Assembly (NCBI GenBank): GCA_016706225.1
Contig: JADJKB010000013.1
Coordinates: forward strand, 229,780 to 293,779
Origin: Myxococcales bacterium
GTDB taxonomy: Bacteria; Myxococcota_A; Polyangia; Polyangiales; Polyangiaceae
DNA length: 64,000 bases
Direction of reading: 5' to 3'
This document shows, piece by piece, positions 31,647-39,706 of the stretch. The first letter of the stretch is position 1. Each line of letters begins with the position of its first letter. Both the position numbers and the translations under genes were made by a program. The notes under the pieces were generated by a model. It had not been told where the DNA came from. It worked only from the letters and a program-made list of their open reading frames with translations, and did not search any database.

Positions 31647-33116
31647 CTACACGATCGCCGCCGGCAGCACCACCCGGACGCACGCCCCCTGGCCGCCCGT
31701 GCTCTCGATTTTGATGTCACCGCCCATCTCGCGGACCAGGGTCCGACAGACGTGCAGGCCGAGCCCGGTCCCGATGCCCGGGGGTTTGGTCGTGAAGAAC
31801 GGCTCGAATACCCGGCCCAGGACCCCGGGTGCCATCCCGTCCCCGTCGTCCGCGACCGTCAGCACGACCTCGGCGGCTCCGCCCCGCTCGACCGTCAGCA
31901 CGATGTGGCCGTCCCGCCCCTCCGGGATGGCGTGCGCGGCGTTGAGCAGCACGTTCAGGACGACCTGCGCCAGCCGGGTCTCGTCCGCGCGCACGGGCGG
32001 AACCTCCGTGTAGCGCCGCACCAACTCGGTGCGGTCGCCGAGGGAGGCCGACGCCAGGCGCGCGGCAAGATCGGCGGCGCGACGTACGTCGATCAGGCTG
32101 ACCCCGCTCGACGCGCGGTTCATTCCCGCGAAGTCCGCCAGGATGGCCTGCATGCGCCGGGCCCCTTCGAGCGCGTCGCCGAGGAGCTCCTTGGTTCGGC
32201 TGAGCTCGGTGGGGTTCGAGTCGAGGAGGGACACGGCCTGGTCCATGCTGGCCAGCACGTAGGTCAGGGGGTTGCCGAGCTCGTGGGACACCCCGGAGGC
32301 CAGCAGACCGAGCGCAGCCAGTCGCTCCGTCTGCATCATGCGCGACGAAGACGCGTGCTCCGCGCTCACGTCCCGCGCGACCCCGCAGTAGCCGCCGCCG
32401 CGGCCGAGAGACTCGGGAAGCGGCGCGGCGCGATCCTCCATTTGCCGCCACTCTTGGCTGTCTTTGTGGCGCATGCGATAACGCCGCACGACAGGCCGAC
32501 CGGTCTCGAACATCGCGGTCGTCGCCCGCGAAAGTTCAGGGATGTCGTCGGGGTGGATGCAGCGAAACCAGAGCTCGGGATCGGTGATGAAGTCCGCGGC
32601 GGCATAACCCACGACGCTCGACACGTGATCACTCAGGAGCTCGACGCGACCCGCGAACGGGTTGTCGTCCGTGCGGACGACGTACACGATGTCTTGGACG
32701 TTCTCCATGACGTGGCGAAAGGTCGCCTGGCCCCGCCTGGCCTCGTCCTCGACGCGGCGCAGCTCGCTGCGGTCCACGACCACCGCGAGCACCCTCCCGT
32801 CGTCGATTGGCGCCAGCATCACGTCGACGGGGAACAGGTGCCCGTCCCGATGGCGCGCCTCGAGCCGAGACGAGCTCCCCATGGTTCGTTTGCGGGGCGA
32901 CTCGGCGAAGCGCGCGCGGGACTCGGCGTGGTGGCGACGCAGCGGGCCGGGGACGAGCACCTCGATGGGTGACCCCACCAGCTCACCCTCCGTCCACCCG
33001 AACAAGGCTTGCGCCTCCACGTTGGCGGCTTGGATCACCCCCGTGCGGTCCACCACCAGAATACAAATCGGCGCCTGGTCGAGCAGCAGTGTGGCCGGTT
33101 GTCTGCTGTGCTCCAT
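31647..33116 (-). CDS. PAS-domain sensor histidine kinase
   Basis: 489 residues from ATG 33116; a TTG 33 bases upstream is an alternative. Two PAS domains (about 10-120, with GWTEGELVGSP, and 135-250, with HPDD) precede the dimerisation helix with the phospho-acceptor SHELGNP (His near 278) and an HATPase domain with N box (NVLLNAAHAI), DDGDGM, PFFTTKPPGIGTGLGL. There are no membrane segments, so it senses in the cytoplasm. No response regulator gene is adjacent; it is an orphan kinase, common in myxobacteria. Divergent from the hydrolase gene, 78 bases apart. Confidence 0.93.
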   Translation of the reverse strand: MEHSRQPATLLLDQAPICILVVDRTGVIQAANVEAQALFGWTEGELVGSPIEVLVPGPLRRHHAESRARFAESPRKRTMGSSSRLEARHRDGHLFPVDVMLAPIDDGRVLAVVVDRSELRRVEDEARRGQATFRHVMENVQDIVYVVRTDDNPFAGRVELLSDHVSSVVGYAAADFITDPELWFRCIHPDDIPELSRATTAMFETGRPVVRRYRMRHKDSQEWRQMEDRAAPLPESLGRGGGYCGVARDVSAEHASSSRMMQTERLAALGLLASGVSHELGNPLTYVLASMDQAVSLLDSNPTELSRTKELLGDALEGARRMQAILADFAGMNRASSGVSLIDVRRAADLAARLASASLGDRTELVRRYTEVPPVRADETRLAQVVLNVLLNAAHAIPEGRDGHIVLTVERGGAAEVVLTVADDGDGMAPGVLGRVFEPFFTTKPPGIGTGLGLHVCRTLVREMGGDIKIESTGGQGACVRVVLPAAIV

Positions 33117-33194
33117 TCGACGAGTCCGCCCGATACGACCGAGTGACAAACAGACGCTAGCATTTTCACTCTGCCTCGCTCATGGTCGTGGGCG

Positions 33195-34061
33195 GTGATC
33201 GAACCGAGCGCGCGTCGCATCCCCATCCCGACCGGGCTGACCCTCTCGGTGCTCGAGTGGGGTCAAGAGCTTCAGGGTCAGCGGCCATCGGTCATCCTCG
33301 TGCACGGCTTCCTGGACATGGCCTGGGGTTTTGCGCCGCTCGTGGCCCAGGGGCTCGGCGACCGTCACATCCTTGCCGTAGACATGCGCGGACACGGCGA
33401 CAGTGATCGCGTCGGCGCCGGTGGGTACTACCACTTCATGGACTACGTCGCCGATCTCGCGGGGCTGGTCGCGGTCCTCGGCTCCGCGCAGGTCGCGCTC
33501 GTGGGGCACTCGATGGGCGGGAGCATTGCGGCCTACTACGCCGGTGCGTTCCCCGAGCGCGTCGAGCGGCTGGCACTGCTCGAGGGCCTGGGGCCCCCCG
33601 AGGACGAGACCGCGCCCCCCGTTCGTGCCCGGCACTGGGTGCAGGCCTGGCAGCGCATCGCCGCGGGGGAAGGCCGGCGCTACGCCAGCGTTGATGCCGC
33701 AGCGGCACGCCTGCGTCACGCCGATCCCCTGCTGTCCGACGAGCTCTCGCTGTTCTTCGCCGAGCGCGGCACGAACGCGCTGCCGAGCGGTGAGCGCAGC
33801 TTCAAGCACGACCCGCTGCACGTGACCCGCGGGCCCTACCCGTTCCGGATGGACTCGGCGCAGGCCTTCTGGCGCGCCATCACCTGCCCGGTGCTCTTGA
33901 TGGATGGGGCCGAGTCTCCGTTTCGATCTCTGGAGAACCTCGAAGAGCGGGTGGCGTGCCTACCCGGCGCCGAGAGCGTGACCATCAACGATGCGTCCCA
34001 CATGTTGCAACGCCATCAACCGGAGGCCGTCGCGCGCGCGCTCCGGGCGTTCCTCGGCTGA
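33195..34061 (+). CDS. Alpha/beta hydrolase
   Basis: 288 residues, GTG start, cytoplasmic. The nucleophile elbow GHSMGG (Ser106), oxyanion HGFLDMAWG, the Asp in LLMDGAESP (about 237) and the His in NDASHMLQ (about 272) complete a catalytic triad in the normal order for the alpha/beta hydrolase superfamily. It could be an esterase, epoxide or haloalkane-type hydrolase; the second half of the cap region (RARHWVQAWQRIAAGEGRRY) gives no substrate clue. Stands alone, converging on the DUF2914 lipoprotein gene. Confidence 0.9.
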   Translation: MIEPSARRIPIPTGLTLSVLEWGQELQGQRPSVILVHGFLDMAWGFAPLVAQGLGDRHILAVDMRGHGDSDRVGAGGYYHFMDYVADLAGLVAVLGSAQVALVGHSMGGSIAAYYAGAFPERVERLALLEGLGPPEDETAPPVRARHWVQAWQRIAAGEGRRYASVDAAAARLRHADPLLSDELSLFFAERGTNALPSGERSFKHDPLHVTRGPYPFRMDSAQAFWRAITCPVLLMDGAESPFRSLENLEERVACLPGAESVTINDASHMLQRHQPEAVARALRAFLG

Positions 34062-34072
34062 AGCTCGCGCCG

Positions 34073-34747
34073 TCACTCGACGACGAACGTCTTCGCCGCG
34101 AGCTCGGTGCCCGTGCTGGTGCGGACGCGCACGATCCACGTCCCGGGGCTGCGCACCTGCCGGGTCTTGCCCCAGGTGCGCCAGCGCGAGTTCTTGGCGG
34201 GCACCTCCAGCTTGATGTGTCCGACACTCTTCTGACCCTCGCGCTCGAAGGTGATCGCGACGGAGTCGGCCACGTCGGCCTTGTTCTCGATCTCCACGAA
34301 CGCCATCAGCGGGCCTTCATCGCTCGCGCTCAGGGTTCCGGCCTCGGTCGGCTCACGATTGTCGATGCTGCGGGTGACCACCAGGCGCTTGACCGTGAGG
34401 CCCGCTCCCACGGCGGCAGGGTCGCTCGGGTTCTTCTCCGCTCGGATCGCCGCGGGTGAGTCCGGGGACTTCGAAGCCTCCGCCGAGCTGGCCTTGCTCA
34501 GCTTGGCGGGTCTCGCCACCTCGCCGGCGGTTGCTTGGTCGGGCGCAGCCTTGTCGGGGCCCGCCTTGTCGACCGCGGGGTTGCCCGGGGCTGGCTTGCC
34601 GCCCGGAGTCGCTGGGCTCGCCGGGCTCGCTTTCATCAGTGCGCCCTTCGCCAGCGGTTCCCGGGAAACACCCGGGGCTTTGCTGCGCCCGCAGGCGCTC
34701 ACGAGTGAAGCAAGACAGAGTGAAACGAGGAAAACGCGGCTGGACAT
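34073..34747 (-). CDS. Lipoprotein with C-terminal DUF2914 domain
   Basis: 224 residues: lipobox VSAC, a long Ala/Pro/Lys/Ser linker (about 25-120), then a DUF2914 domain (about 125-224; IENKADVADSVAITFEREGQ and the WRTWGKTRQV motif). DUF2914 is a small beta-sandwich of unknown function found in exported proteins. The gene is divergent from the metal-uptake operon with about 210 bases between the starts, so the two could share regulation. Confidence 0.8.
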   Translation of the reverse strand: MSSRVFLVSLCLASLVSACGRSKAPGVSREPLAKGALMKASPASPATPGGKPAPGNPAVDKAGPDKAAPDQATAGEVARPAKLSKASSAEASKSPDSPAAIRAEKNPSDPAAVGAGLTVKRLVVTRSIDNREPTEAGTLSASDEGPLMAFVEIENKADVADSVAITFEREGQKSVGHIKLEVPAKNSRWRTWGKTRQVRSPGTWIVRVRTSTGTELAAKTFVVE

Positions 34748-34955
34748 GGTGAAGCTCTCCTGCCGGGCACTGCCCGAACATCCACCCTACGGAGCAAGGG
34801 CCGGACCAGCCAAATTTCCGCGGGTTCGCGGCGCTCTCTGCTCCCCACCGTGGTGGCAGAGACGCGAGGGCTGCGGCCTCTGAACCACAGGCGCAGGTGC
34901 GCCCTCTCGGGTTGCGGACCCGCCCACTCACGTGGCAATACTTCGCTGTCGTTCG
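34748..34955. promoter_or_regulatory. Divergent control region of DUF2914 and metal operon
   Basis: About 208 bases between divergent starts. It contains an inverted repeat CTCTGC...GCAGAG (34836-34861) enclosing the near-palindrome CCACCGTGGTGG, a candidate operator. No recognisable Zur or MntR consensus is seen, so the regulator is open. Confidence 0.35.
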
Positions 34956-35378
34956 ATGACTCGTCGCCAGCCCCGAACCTCCCGCTGCCTCGCGCTGTCG
35001 CGGTTGCTCGCGTCGGTGCTGGCGCTCGCGCTGATGGGCGCGCAGCTCGCGAGCATCGGGCACCACGTGCTGGTCGCACACTACCTGTGCAGCGTGCACG
35101 GCACGTTGCATCACGGTACCGCGCCCCCGGTCGCGATCGCGGCCGCCGGCGACACGCCGACCGTGACGTCCAGCGCCGAGCTCGACCACGGCACCCACGA
35201 CGACTGCGCGTTCCCGATCCGAACTCCCGATCAGCTGGCGGAGCTGCCCGAGCTCGCTGCCCTCGGAGCGCAGGAAACGCCCGCTGATGCGCGGGTGGTT
35301 CTGGCTCCGGCGCGCGCGCACGTCAGCATCTCGCTCTTGGCGCTCGCGCCGAAGCTCTCCCCGCCCGAGCTCGGCTGA
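34956..35378 (+). CDS. Small exported His/Cys-containing protein
   Basis: 140 residues from ATG 34956 (a GTG 24 bases upstream is possible). A signal peptide (LASVLALALMGAQLASIG) is followed by a short mature part with clustered His and Cys residues (HHVLVAHYLCSVHG, HHG, HGTHDDC), then Ala/Pro-rich sequence. It is the first gene of the metal-uptake operon, and the His/Cys clusters suggest a periplasmic metal-binding or sensing role. No family known to me. Confidence 0.66.
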   Translation: MTRRQPRTSRCLALSRLLASVLALALMGAQLASIGHHVLVAHYLCSVHGTLHHGTAPPVAIAAAGDTPTVTSSAELDHGTHDDCAFPIRTPDQLAELPELAALGAQETPADARVVLAPARAHVSISLLALAPKLSPPELG

Positions 35379-35501
35379 GCCGCACCGGCGCTCCGTCGCC
35401 GGTCTCAGCACCCGGTGCGCGCCCACCCGCTGCGCCCGGGGTCCCCCAGCGATCGTGGTTCGCCCACGCTCGCTTCGACTCGTGCTCGCCGCTATCCGTT
35501 C

Positions 35502-36902
35502 GTGAGGCTTCGTCCGTTGTTCAAAGCATTTCCCCTGTCGTTCGCGCTCACGCTGGGTGCAGAGGTCGCGCTCGCCCAGGCCACACCGCCAGGAGCGCGA
35601 CCGAGCACGCCTGCCGAAGCACGAGCCGCCGCTGTCGGCGAAATCGACGGCGACCCCGACGCCAGCAATGAGACAGCACCGCCTCCGACAGCGGTCCCCG
35701 GCAAGACCGCGGGCCCCGTGACTGAGCGCGCGGAGCCGACTTCGGAGACCGACGCCGTGTTCGCCGATCTCGAACAGGAGCTGACGCCGGGCGCCCCGCC
35801 GGCCGTTGGCGCGGCGGCGCGTCCCGAGTCCGCCGCCTCGAAGCCGGCCCGCGGGAGTGCTTCGATGAACCCCGATCTGTCCCTGGTCCTGGATTTCGCC
35901 GCAGCCGGCTTCTCGACGCGCGAACACCGCCAGACCGGCGGCCACGACCCGACACGAAATGGTTTCAACCTGCAGTCGCTCGAGCTGTCGGCAAAGAGTG
36001 TCGTCGACCCCTACTTCCGCTTCGACGCCAACCTCGTGTTCGCGGAGGACGGCGTCGAGATCGAAGAGGTCTACGGGACGACCACCGACCTGCCGGGCGG
36101 ACTTCAGGCGCGCTTCGGACAGTTCCTGACGCGCTTCGGCCGCATCAACCCGACCCACCCCCATGCCTGGGACTTCGTCGATCAGCCGTTTGCCATCGGG
36201 CGAGCGTTCGGCGCCGAAGGCAATCGAGGGCCTGGCGTCGAGCTGTCCTGGCTGTTGCCCTTGCCGTGGTACGTGGAGCTCGTCGCGTCCGCGACGCATG
36301 CGACCGGCGCCGGCACTGCCCGGAGCTTCTACGCGGCGAGTGATCCCGGAGTCGATGGCCCGAAGGATCTGCTCTACGTCACCGCGCTCAAACAGTTCTT
36401 CGATCTGTCATCCAACTGGTCGCTGCTGGTGGGCACTTCGGGCGCGTTCGGGCCGAACGACACCGGGCGCGACGCGCGCACCGCGATCTACGCGACCGAC
36501 CTCTACCTGAAGTACCGGCCCATCACCCGCCAGAGCTCCACGGTCGTTTCGCTTCAGACCGAGGTGCTCTACCGCCGCCGCCAGATCCCGAGCCTGGTCT
36601 GGGACGTGAGCGGATACAGCCAAGCCTTCGTGCGCTTCGCGCGCCGCTGGGGCGCGGCCCTTCGCTACGAGCTCGGCACGCCGGCCTACGCCAGCGACGG
36701 CGCCATCACGATTGATCCCATCGATCCCGATTGGACCCGTACTCGGCATCGGGTCAGCGCCAACGTCAGCCACTGGCCGAGCGAGTTCTCTCGGCTGCGC
36801 CTGCAGGGATCCCGCGACACCGCGAGCGACGGAAAAGGAATTTGGGCGGCCTTCCTGGCCGCCGAGCTGGTCGTGGGAGCCCACGGCGCCCACGCATTCT
36901 AG
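35502..36902 (+). CDS. Outer-membrane channel of metal-uptake operon
   Basis: 466 residues from GTG 35502, which directly precedes a signal peptide (FPLSFALTLGAEVALA). After a linker of about 95 residues, the region NPDLSLVLDFAAAGFS to the end is built of alternating amphipathic beta strands and ends in Phe, as expected of an outer-membrane beta-barrel. The segment PHAWDFVDQPF and the operon context recall the zinc-regulated outer-membrane receptor-like proteins of myxobacteria; there is no TonB box or plug that I can see, so a porin-like channel is as likely. It sits just before the metal ABC binding protein and its stop is 13 bases from that start. Confidence 0.78.
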   Translation: MRLRPLFKAFPLSFALTLGAEVALAQATPPGARPSTPAEARAAAVGEIDGDPDASNETAPPPTAVPGKTAGPVTERAEPTSETDAVFADLEQELTPGAPPAVGAAARPESAASKPARGSASMNPDLSLVLDFAAAGFSTREHRQTGGHDPTRNGFNLQSLELSAKSVVDPYFRFDANLVFAEDGVEIEEVYGTTTDLPGGLQARFGQFLTRFGRINPTHPHAWDFVDQPFAIGRAFGAEGNRGPGVELSWLLPLPWYVELVASATHATGAGTARSFYAASDPGVDGPKDLLYVTALKQFFDLSSNWSLLVGTSGAFGPNDTGRDARTAIYATDLYLKYRPITRQSSTVVSLQTEVLYRRRQIPSLVWDVSGYSQAFVRFARRWGAALRYELGTPAYASDGAITIDPIDPDWTRTRHRVSANVSHWPSEFSRLRLQGSRDTASDGKGIWAAFLAAELVVGAHGAHAF

Positions 36903-36915
36903 AGAGGAAATCAGC

Positions 36916-37824
36916 ATGAACCGATGGCTTGGTGTTCTGGTGCTCGTCGCGCTCTCGGCGTTCGGAAAGACCGCGAGCGCAACGCTCGCGATCGTGGCGA
37001 CCACGGCCGATCTGGCCTCGATCGCCAAGGAGGTCGGCGGTGCGGACGTCGAGGTGACCAGCCTCTCGCTGCACACGCAAGACCCGCACTTCGTGGACGC
37101 CAAGCCTCACCTGGCTCTCAAGCTGGCCAAGGCCGACCTGCTGATCGCCATCGGCCTCGATCTCGAGATCGGCTGGCTGCCGACGCTCCAGACCGGCTCG
37201 CGCAACGGCAAGATCCAGTTAGGCGCGGACGGCTTCCTCGACTGCTCGGACCTGATCAAGGTGCTCGATGTGCCGGGGGGCAAGGTCGACCGCAGTCAAG
37301 GCGACGTGCACCCGCAGGGCAACCCGCACTACATGCTCGACCCCCGACAGGCCGCGCGCGTGACCAAGGGCATCGCCGACCGACTGGCAAAACTGGACGG
37401 CGCCCACGCCGATGCGTATCGCAAGAACGCGCTCGCGTTCATCAAGAAGCTGGGCAAGGCCACCAAAGGTTGGGAGGCGAAGCTCGGCAAGGTGAAGGGG
37501 GCGAAGGTGGTCGCGTACCACAAGTCGATCGCCTATTTTTCCAGCTGGCTCGGCCTGGACGTCGTCGAGTACGTCGAGCCCCGCGCCGGCATTCCGCCGA
37601 ATCCGCATCACGTCGCGCACGTGATCGACGTTGCCAAGCAGGCCGGCGTGAAGGCGCTCCTGCAGGAGGCCTATTACCCGGCAAAGAACAGCGAGATGAT
37701 CGCCAAACAGGTCGGCGCGACGCTCGTGAAACTACCCGGCGGCCCCGACTTCAAGGGCGGCAAGAGTTACATCGCGTACCTCGACGGCGTCGTGAATCAG
37801 CTGCTCAAGATCTACGGCAAGTGA
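36916..37824 (+). CDS. Metal ABC transporter substrate-binding protein
   Basis: 302 residues, signal peptide ending TASA, TroA/ZnuA-type cluster A-I binding protein. Metal-ligand-type positions are visible (DPHFVDAKPH, NPHYMLDPRQ, VEPRAGIPPNPHH). There is no His-rich loop as found in many zinc-specific ZnuA proteins, so Mn, Fe or Zn are all possible. Strong Shine-Dalgarno (GAGGAA) six bases before ATG 36916, just behind the outer-membrane channel gene. Delivers metal to the membrane permease encoded two genes later. Confidence 0.9.
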   Translation: MNRWLGVLVLVALSAFGKTASATLAIVATTADLASIAKEVGGADVEVTSLSLHTQDPHFVDAKPHLALKLAKADLLIAIGLDLEIGWLPTLQTGSRNGKIQLGADGFLDCSDLIKVLDVPGGKVDRSQGDVHPQGNPHYMLDPRQAARVTKGIADRLAKLDGAHADAYRKNALAFIKKLGKATKGWEAKLGKVKGAKVVAYHKSIAYFSSWLGLDVVEYVEPRAGIPPNPHHVAHVIDVAKQAGVKALLQEAYYPAKNSEMIAKQVGATLVKLPGGPDFKGGKSYIAYLDGVVNQLLKIYGK

Positions 37825-37835
37825 CGGGCCCTGCC

Positions 37836-38597
37836 ATGACTGAGACCGAAGAAACCCCCAGCGTTCTCCTGTCGAGTGTCGCCCTCGAGGTCGGCTATCT
37901 CGGGGACGCCATCCTGCCGCCCATCGATCTGTCGATCCGGGCCGGAGAGTTCTGGGCGGTGATCGGTCGCAACGGCTCCGGCAAGACGACCTGGCTGAAG
38001 ACCATGCTCGGCCTCTTGCCGCCCGTGCGGGGGCGCGTCGAGGCGGGGCGCCCGGGTTTGAGGTTGTCGTACCTGCCCCAGCGCAAAGCCATCGACGAGC
38101 TGTACCCGCTGCTCGCACGTGACGTCGTGCGCATGGGCCTCGACCGCCGCTGGTCCTTCTTGCGCCCGTGGCTCGGCGGCGAGCCACCCGAGGTCGAGGC
38201 TGCGCTCGACGAGATGGGAGTGTTGTCCCTCGGCGACGAGCCGTTCCGACGCCTCTCGGAGGGACAGAAACAACGCGTGCTGTTCGCGCGCCTGGCCGTC
38301 TCGCAGGCTGATGTTGCCGTGCTCGACGAGCCGACCAGCGCGATGGACCAGGTCGCCGAACACGAGGCGTTCACGCTGCTCGACGCTCTGCGCAAGCGGC
38401 ATCGCCTCTCGATCGTGATCGTGAGCCACTACCTGGGCATGGTGCGCCGGTTTGCCGATCGCGCGCTGCTCCTCGATCGCGACACGGCCACGGCGATCAC
38501 CGGCGCCCCTTCGGAGGTCTTCTCCGACGCGCGCTTCCAGGCGCGTTTCAGCGAACACCCCCCGCCCGATAAAACCCATGAGGCAGAAGTTGTCTGA
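37836..38597 (+). CDS. Metal ABC transporter ATPase
   Basis: 253 residues. Walker A GRNGSGKT, signature LSEGQKQR (in place of LSGGQ), Walker B VAVLDEPTSAMD and switch VSHY are all present. ATPase of the Mn/Zn/Fe uptake system; it energises the permease whose start lies 20 bases before this gene's stop. The ATG at 37836 follows the binding-protein stop by 11 bases. Confidence 0.94.
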   Translation: MTETEETPSVLLSSVALEVGYLGDAILPPIDLSIRAGEFWAVIGRNGSGKTTWLKTMLGLLPPVRGRVEAGRPGLRLSYLPQRKAIDELYPLLARDVVRMGLDRRWSFLRPWLGGEPPEVEAALDEMGVLSLGDEPFRRLSEGQKQRVLFARLAVSQADVAVLDEPTSAMDQVAEHEAFTLLDALRKRHRLSIVIVSHYLGMVRRFADRALLLDRDTATAITGAPSEVFSDARFQARFSEHPPPDKTHEAEVV

Positions 38598-39621
38598 GCC
38601 AACGCCCGCGGCGAGCGATCAGGCCCTGAGTGATCAGGAGCTCGAGGAGGCATTTGGTGGCGATCTCGGCGCCGGACCGGGCGCGGACGCGGGCGCGCGG
38701 GTCGAAGGCGAGCCGAGTGCGGACGAAGCCGCGCCCGTGATGGGCGCCGCCCGCAGCGCCCAGGAAGGCGCGCCGACCTGGTCCGAGTTCAGCCACGGCT
38801 GGGAGCTCGGGATCTACAAGGATCCGGTGCTGTGCGGCGTGTTCGCCGGCGTGGTGCTCGGGGTGCTCGGAGTGTTCGTCGTGCTCCGGCGGGCCGTATT
38901 CGTCACCGCCGCCATCAGCCAGGCCGCAGGGCTCGGTGTTGCGCTCTCGTTCTTGGTGGGGGTCTGGTTGCACGCCTCGATCCCACCGGTGGTGGGCGCG
39001 CTCGGGCTCGCGCTCGCAGCGACCGGGATCTTGACCTACCGCATGCAGCGCATGCGACTGCCACGCGAAACACTGGTGGGTCTCGTGTATCTCGCCTCCA
39101 GCGCGGGAGCGGTCTTGGTCGGCGATCGCATCGCCCAGGAGTCACAGGACATCGTCAGCATTCTGTTTGGCACGGCCGTGCTCGTGCGGCCGCTCGATCT
39201 CGTGCTGGTGATCGGCTCCGGCATCGTCTCACTTCTGATCGTCACGCTGTCCTTCCGCGGGCTCTTGTTCGCGGGGTTCGATCCCGAAGGAGCGAGCGTG
39301 CACCGCCTGCCTGTGCGCCTGCTCGATCTCTCGCTCTGGGTGCTGGTTGCGGTCGAGGTATCGATCACCACCCGAGCCATCGGTGCGCTGCCGGTCTTTG
39401 CGCTCTCGGTCGCGCCGGCGATGGCGGCCCTTGCGCTGCTCGAGCGGGTGCGCTGGACGTTGATCGTCGCCGGCGTCATTGGCGGCCTGGCCGGCGGTCT
39501 GGGTTACCTGTTTGCGTTCTTTTACGAGTTTCCGGTCGGCGCCTCCCAGGCCACTCTGGCCCTGGTTTTTCTGCTGTTTTGCCTGCCCGTCGCCCGTGCC
39601 CTGCGCGGCAGCGCGGTCTGA
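38578..39621 (+). CDS. Metal ABC transporter permease, ABC-3 family
   Basis: 347 residues. About 75 residues of hydrophilic, acidic, Gly/Ala-rich N-terminus precede the ABC-3 permease domain (GVFAGVVLGVLGVFVVLRR, ETLVGLVYLASSAGAVLVGD), with about eight membrane segments. The long cytoplasmic N-terminal extension is unusual for ZnuB/MntB proteins, which start near the first helix. ATG 38578 lies inside the ATPase gene with a 20-base overlap. Completes the metal-uptake operon (exported His/Cys protein, outer-membrane channel, binding protein, ATPase, permease). Confidence 0.93.
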   Translation: MRQKLSEPTPAASDQALSDQELEEAFGGDLGAGPGADAGARVEGEPSADEAAPVMGAARSAQEGAPTWSEFSHGWELGIYKDPVLCGVFAGVVLGVLGVFVVLRRAVFVTAAISQAAGLGVALSFLVGVWLHASIPPVVGALGLALAATGILTYRMQRMRLPRETLVGLVYLASSAGAVLVGDRIAQESQDIVSILFGTAVLVRPLDLVLVIGSGIVSLLIVTLSFRGLLFAGFDPEGASVHRLPVRLLDLSLWVLVAVEVSITTRAIGALPVFALSVAPAMAALALLERVRWTLIVAGVIGGLAGGLGYLFAFFYEFPVGASQATLALVFLLFCLPVARALRGSAV

Positions 39622-39640
39622 CTCGAGCGCGCGGTTCTCG

Positions 39641-39664
39641 CCGGCCTTGCTTCCCGGCGGCCGG
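39641..39664 (+). terminator. Possible terminator hairpin after metal operon
   Basis: CCGGCC and GGCCGG form a 6-base stem around a 12-base loop, about 20 bases after the permease stop. No T run; a weak candidate. Confidence 0.35.
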
Positions 39665-39706
39665 TTGTCGAAAGTTCCGGCGCGGGCCGCCGCACGGGAA
39701 CGAGTC

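Noticed and set aside
34748..34955. A classical Zur box before the metal operon.
   Set aside because: No AT-rich palindrome of that type is present; only a GC-rich inverted repeat is seen.
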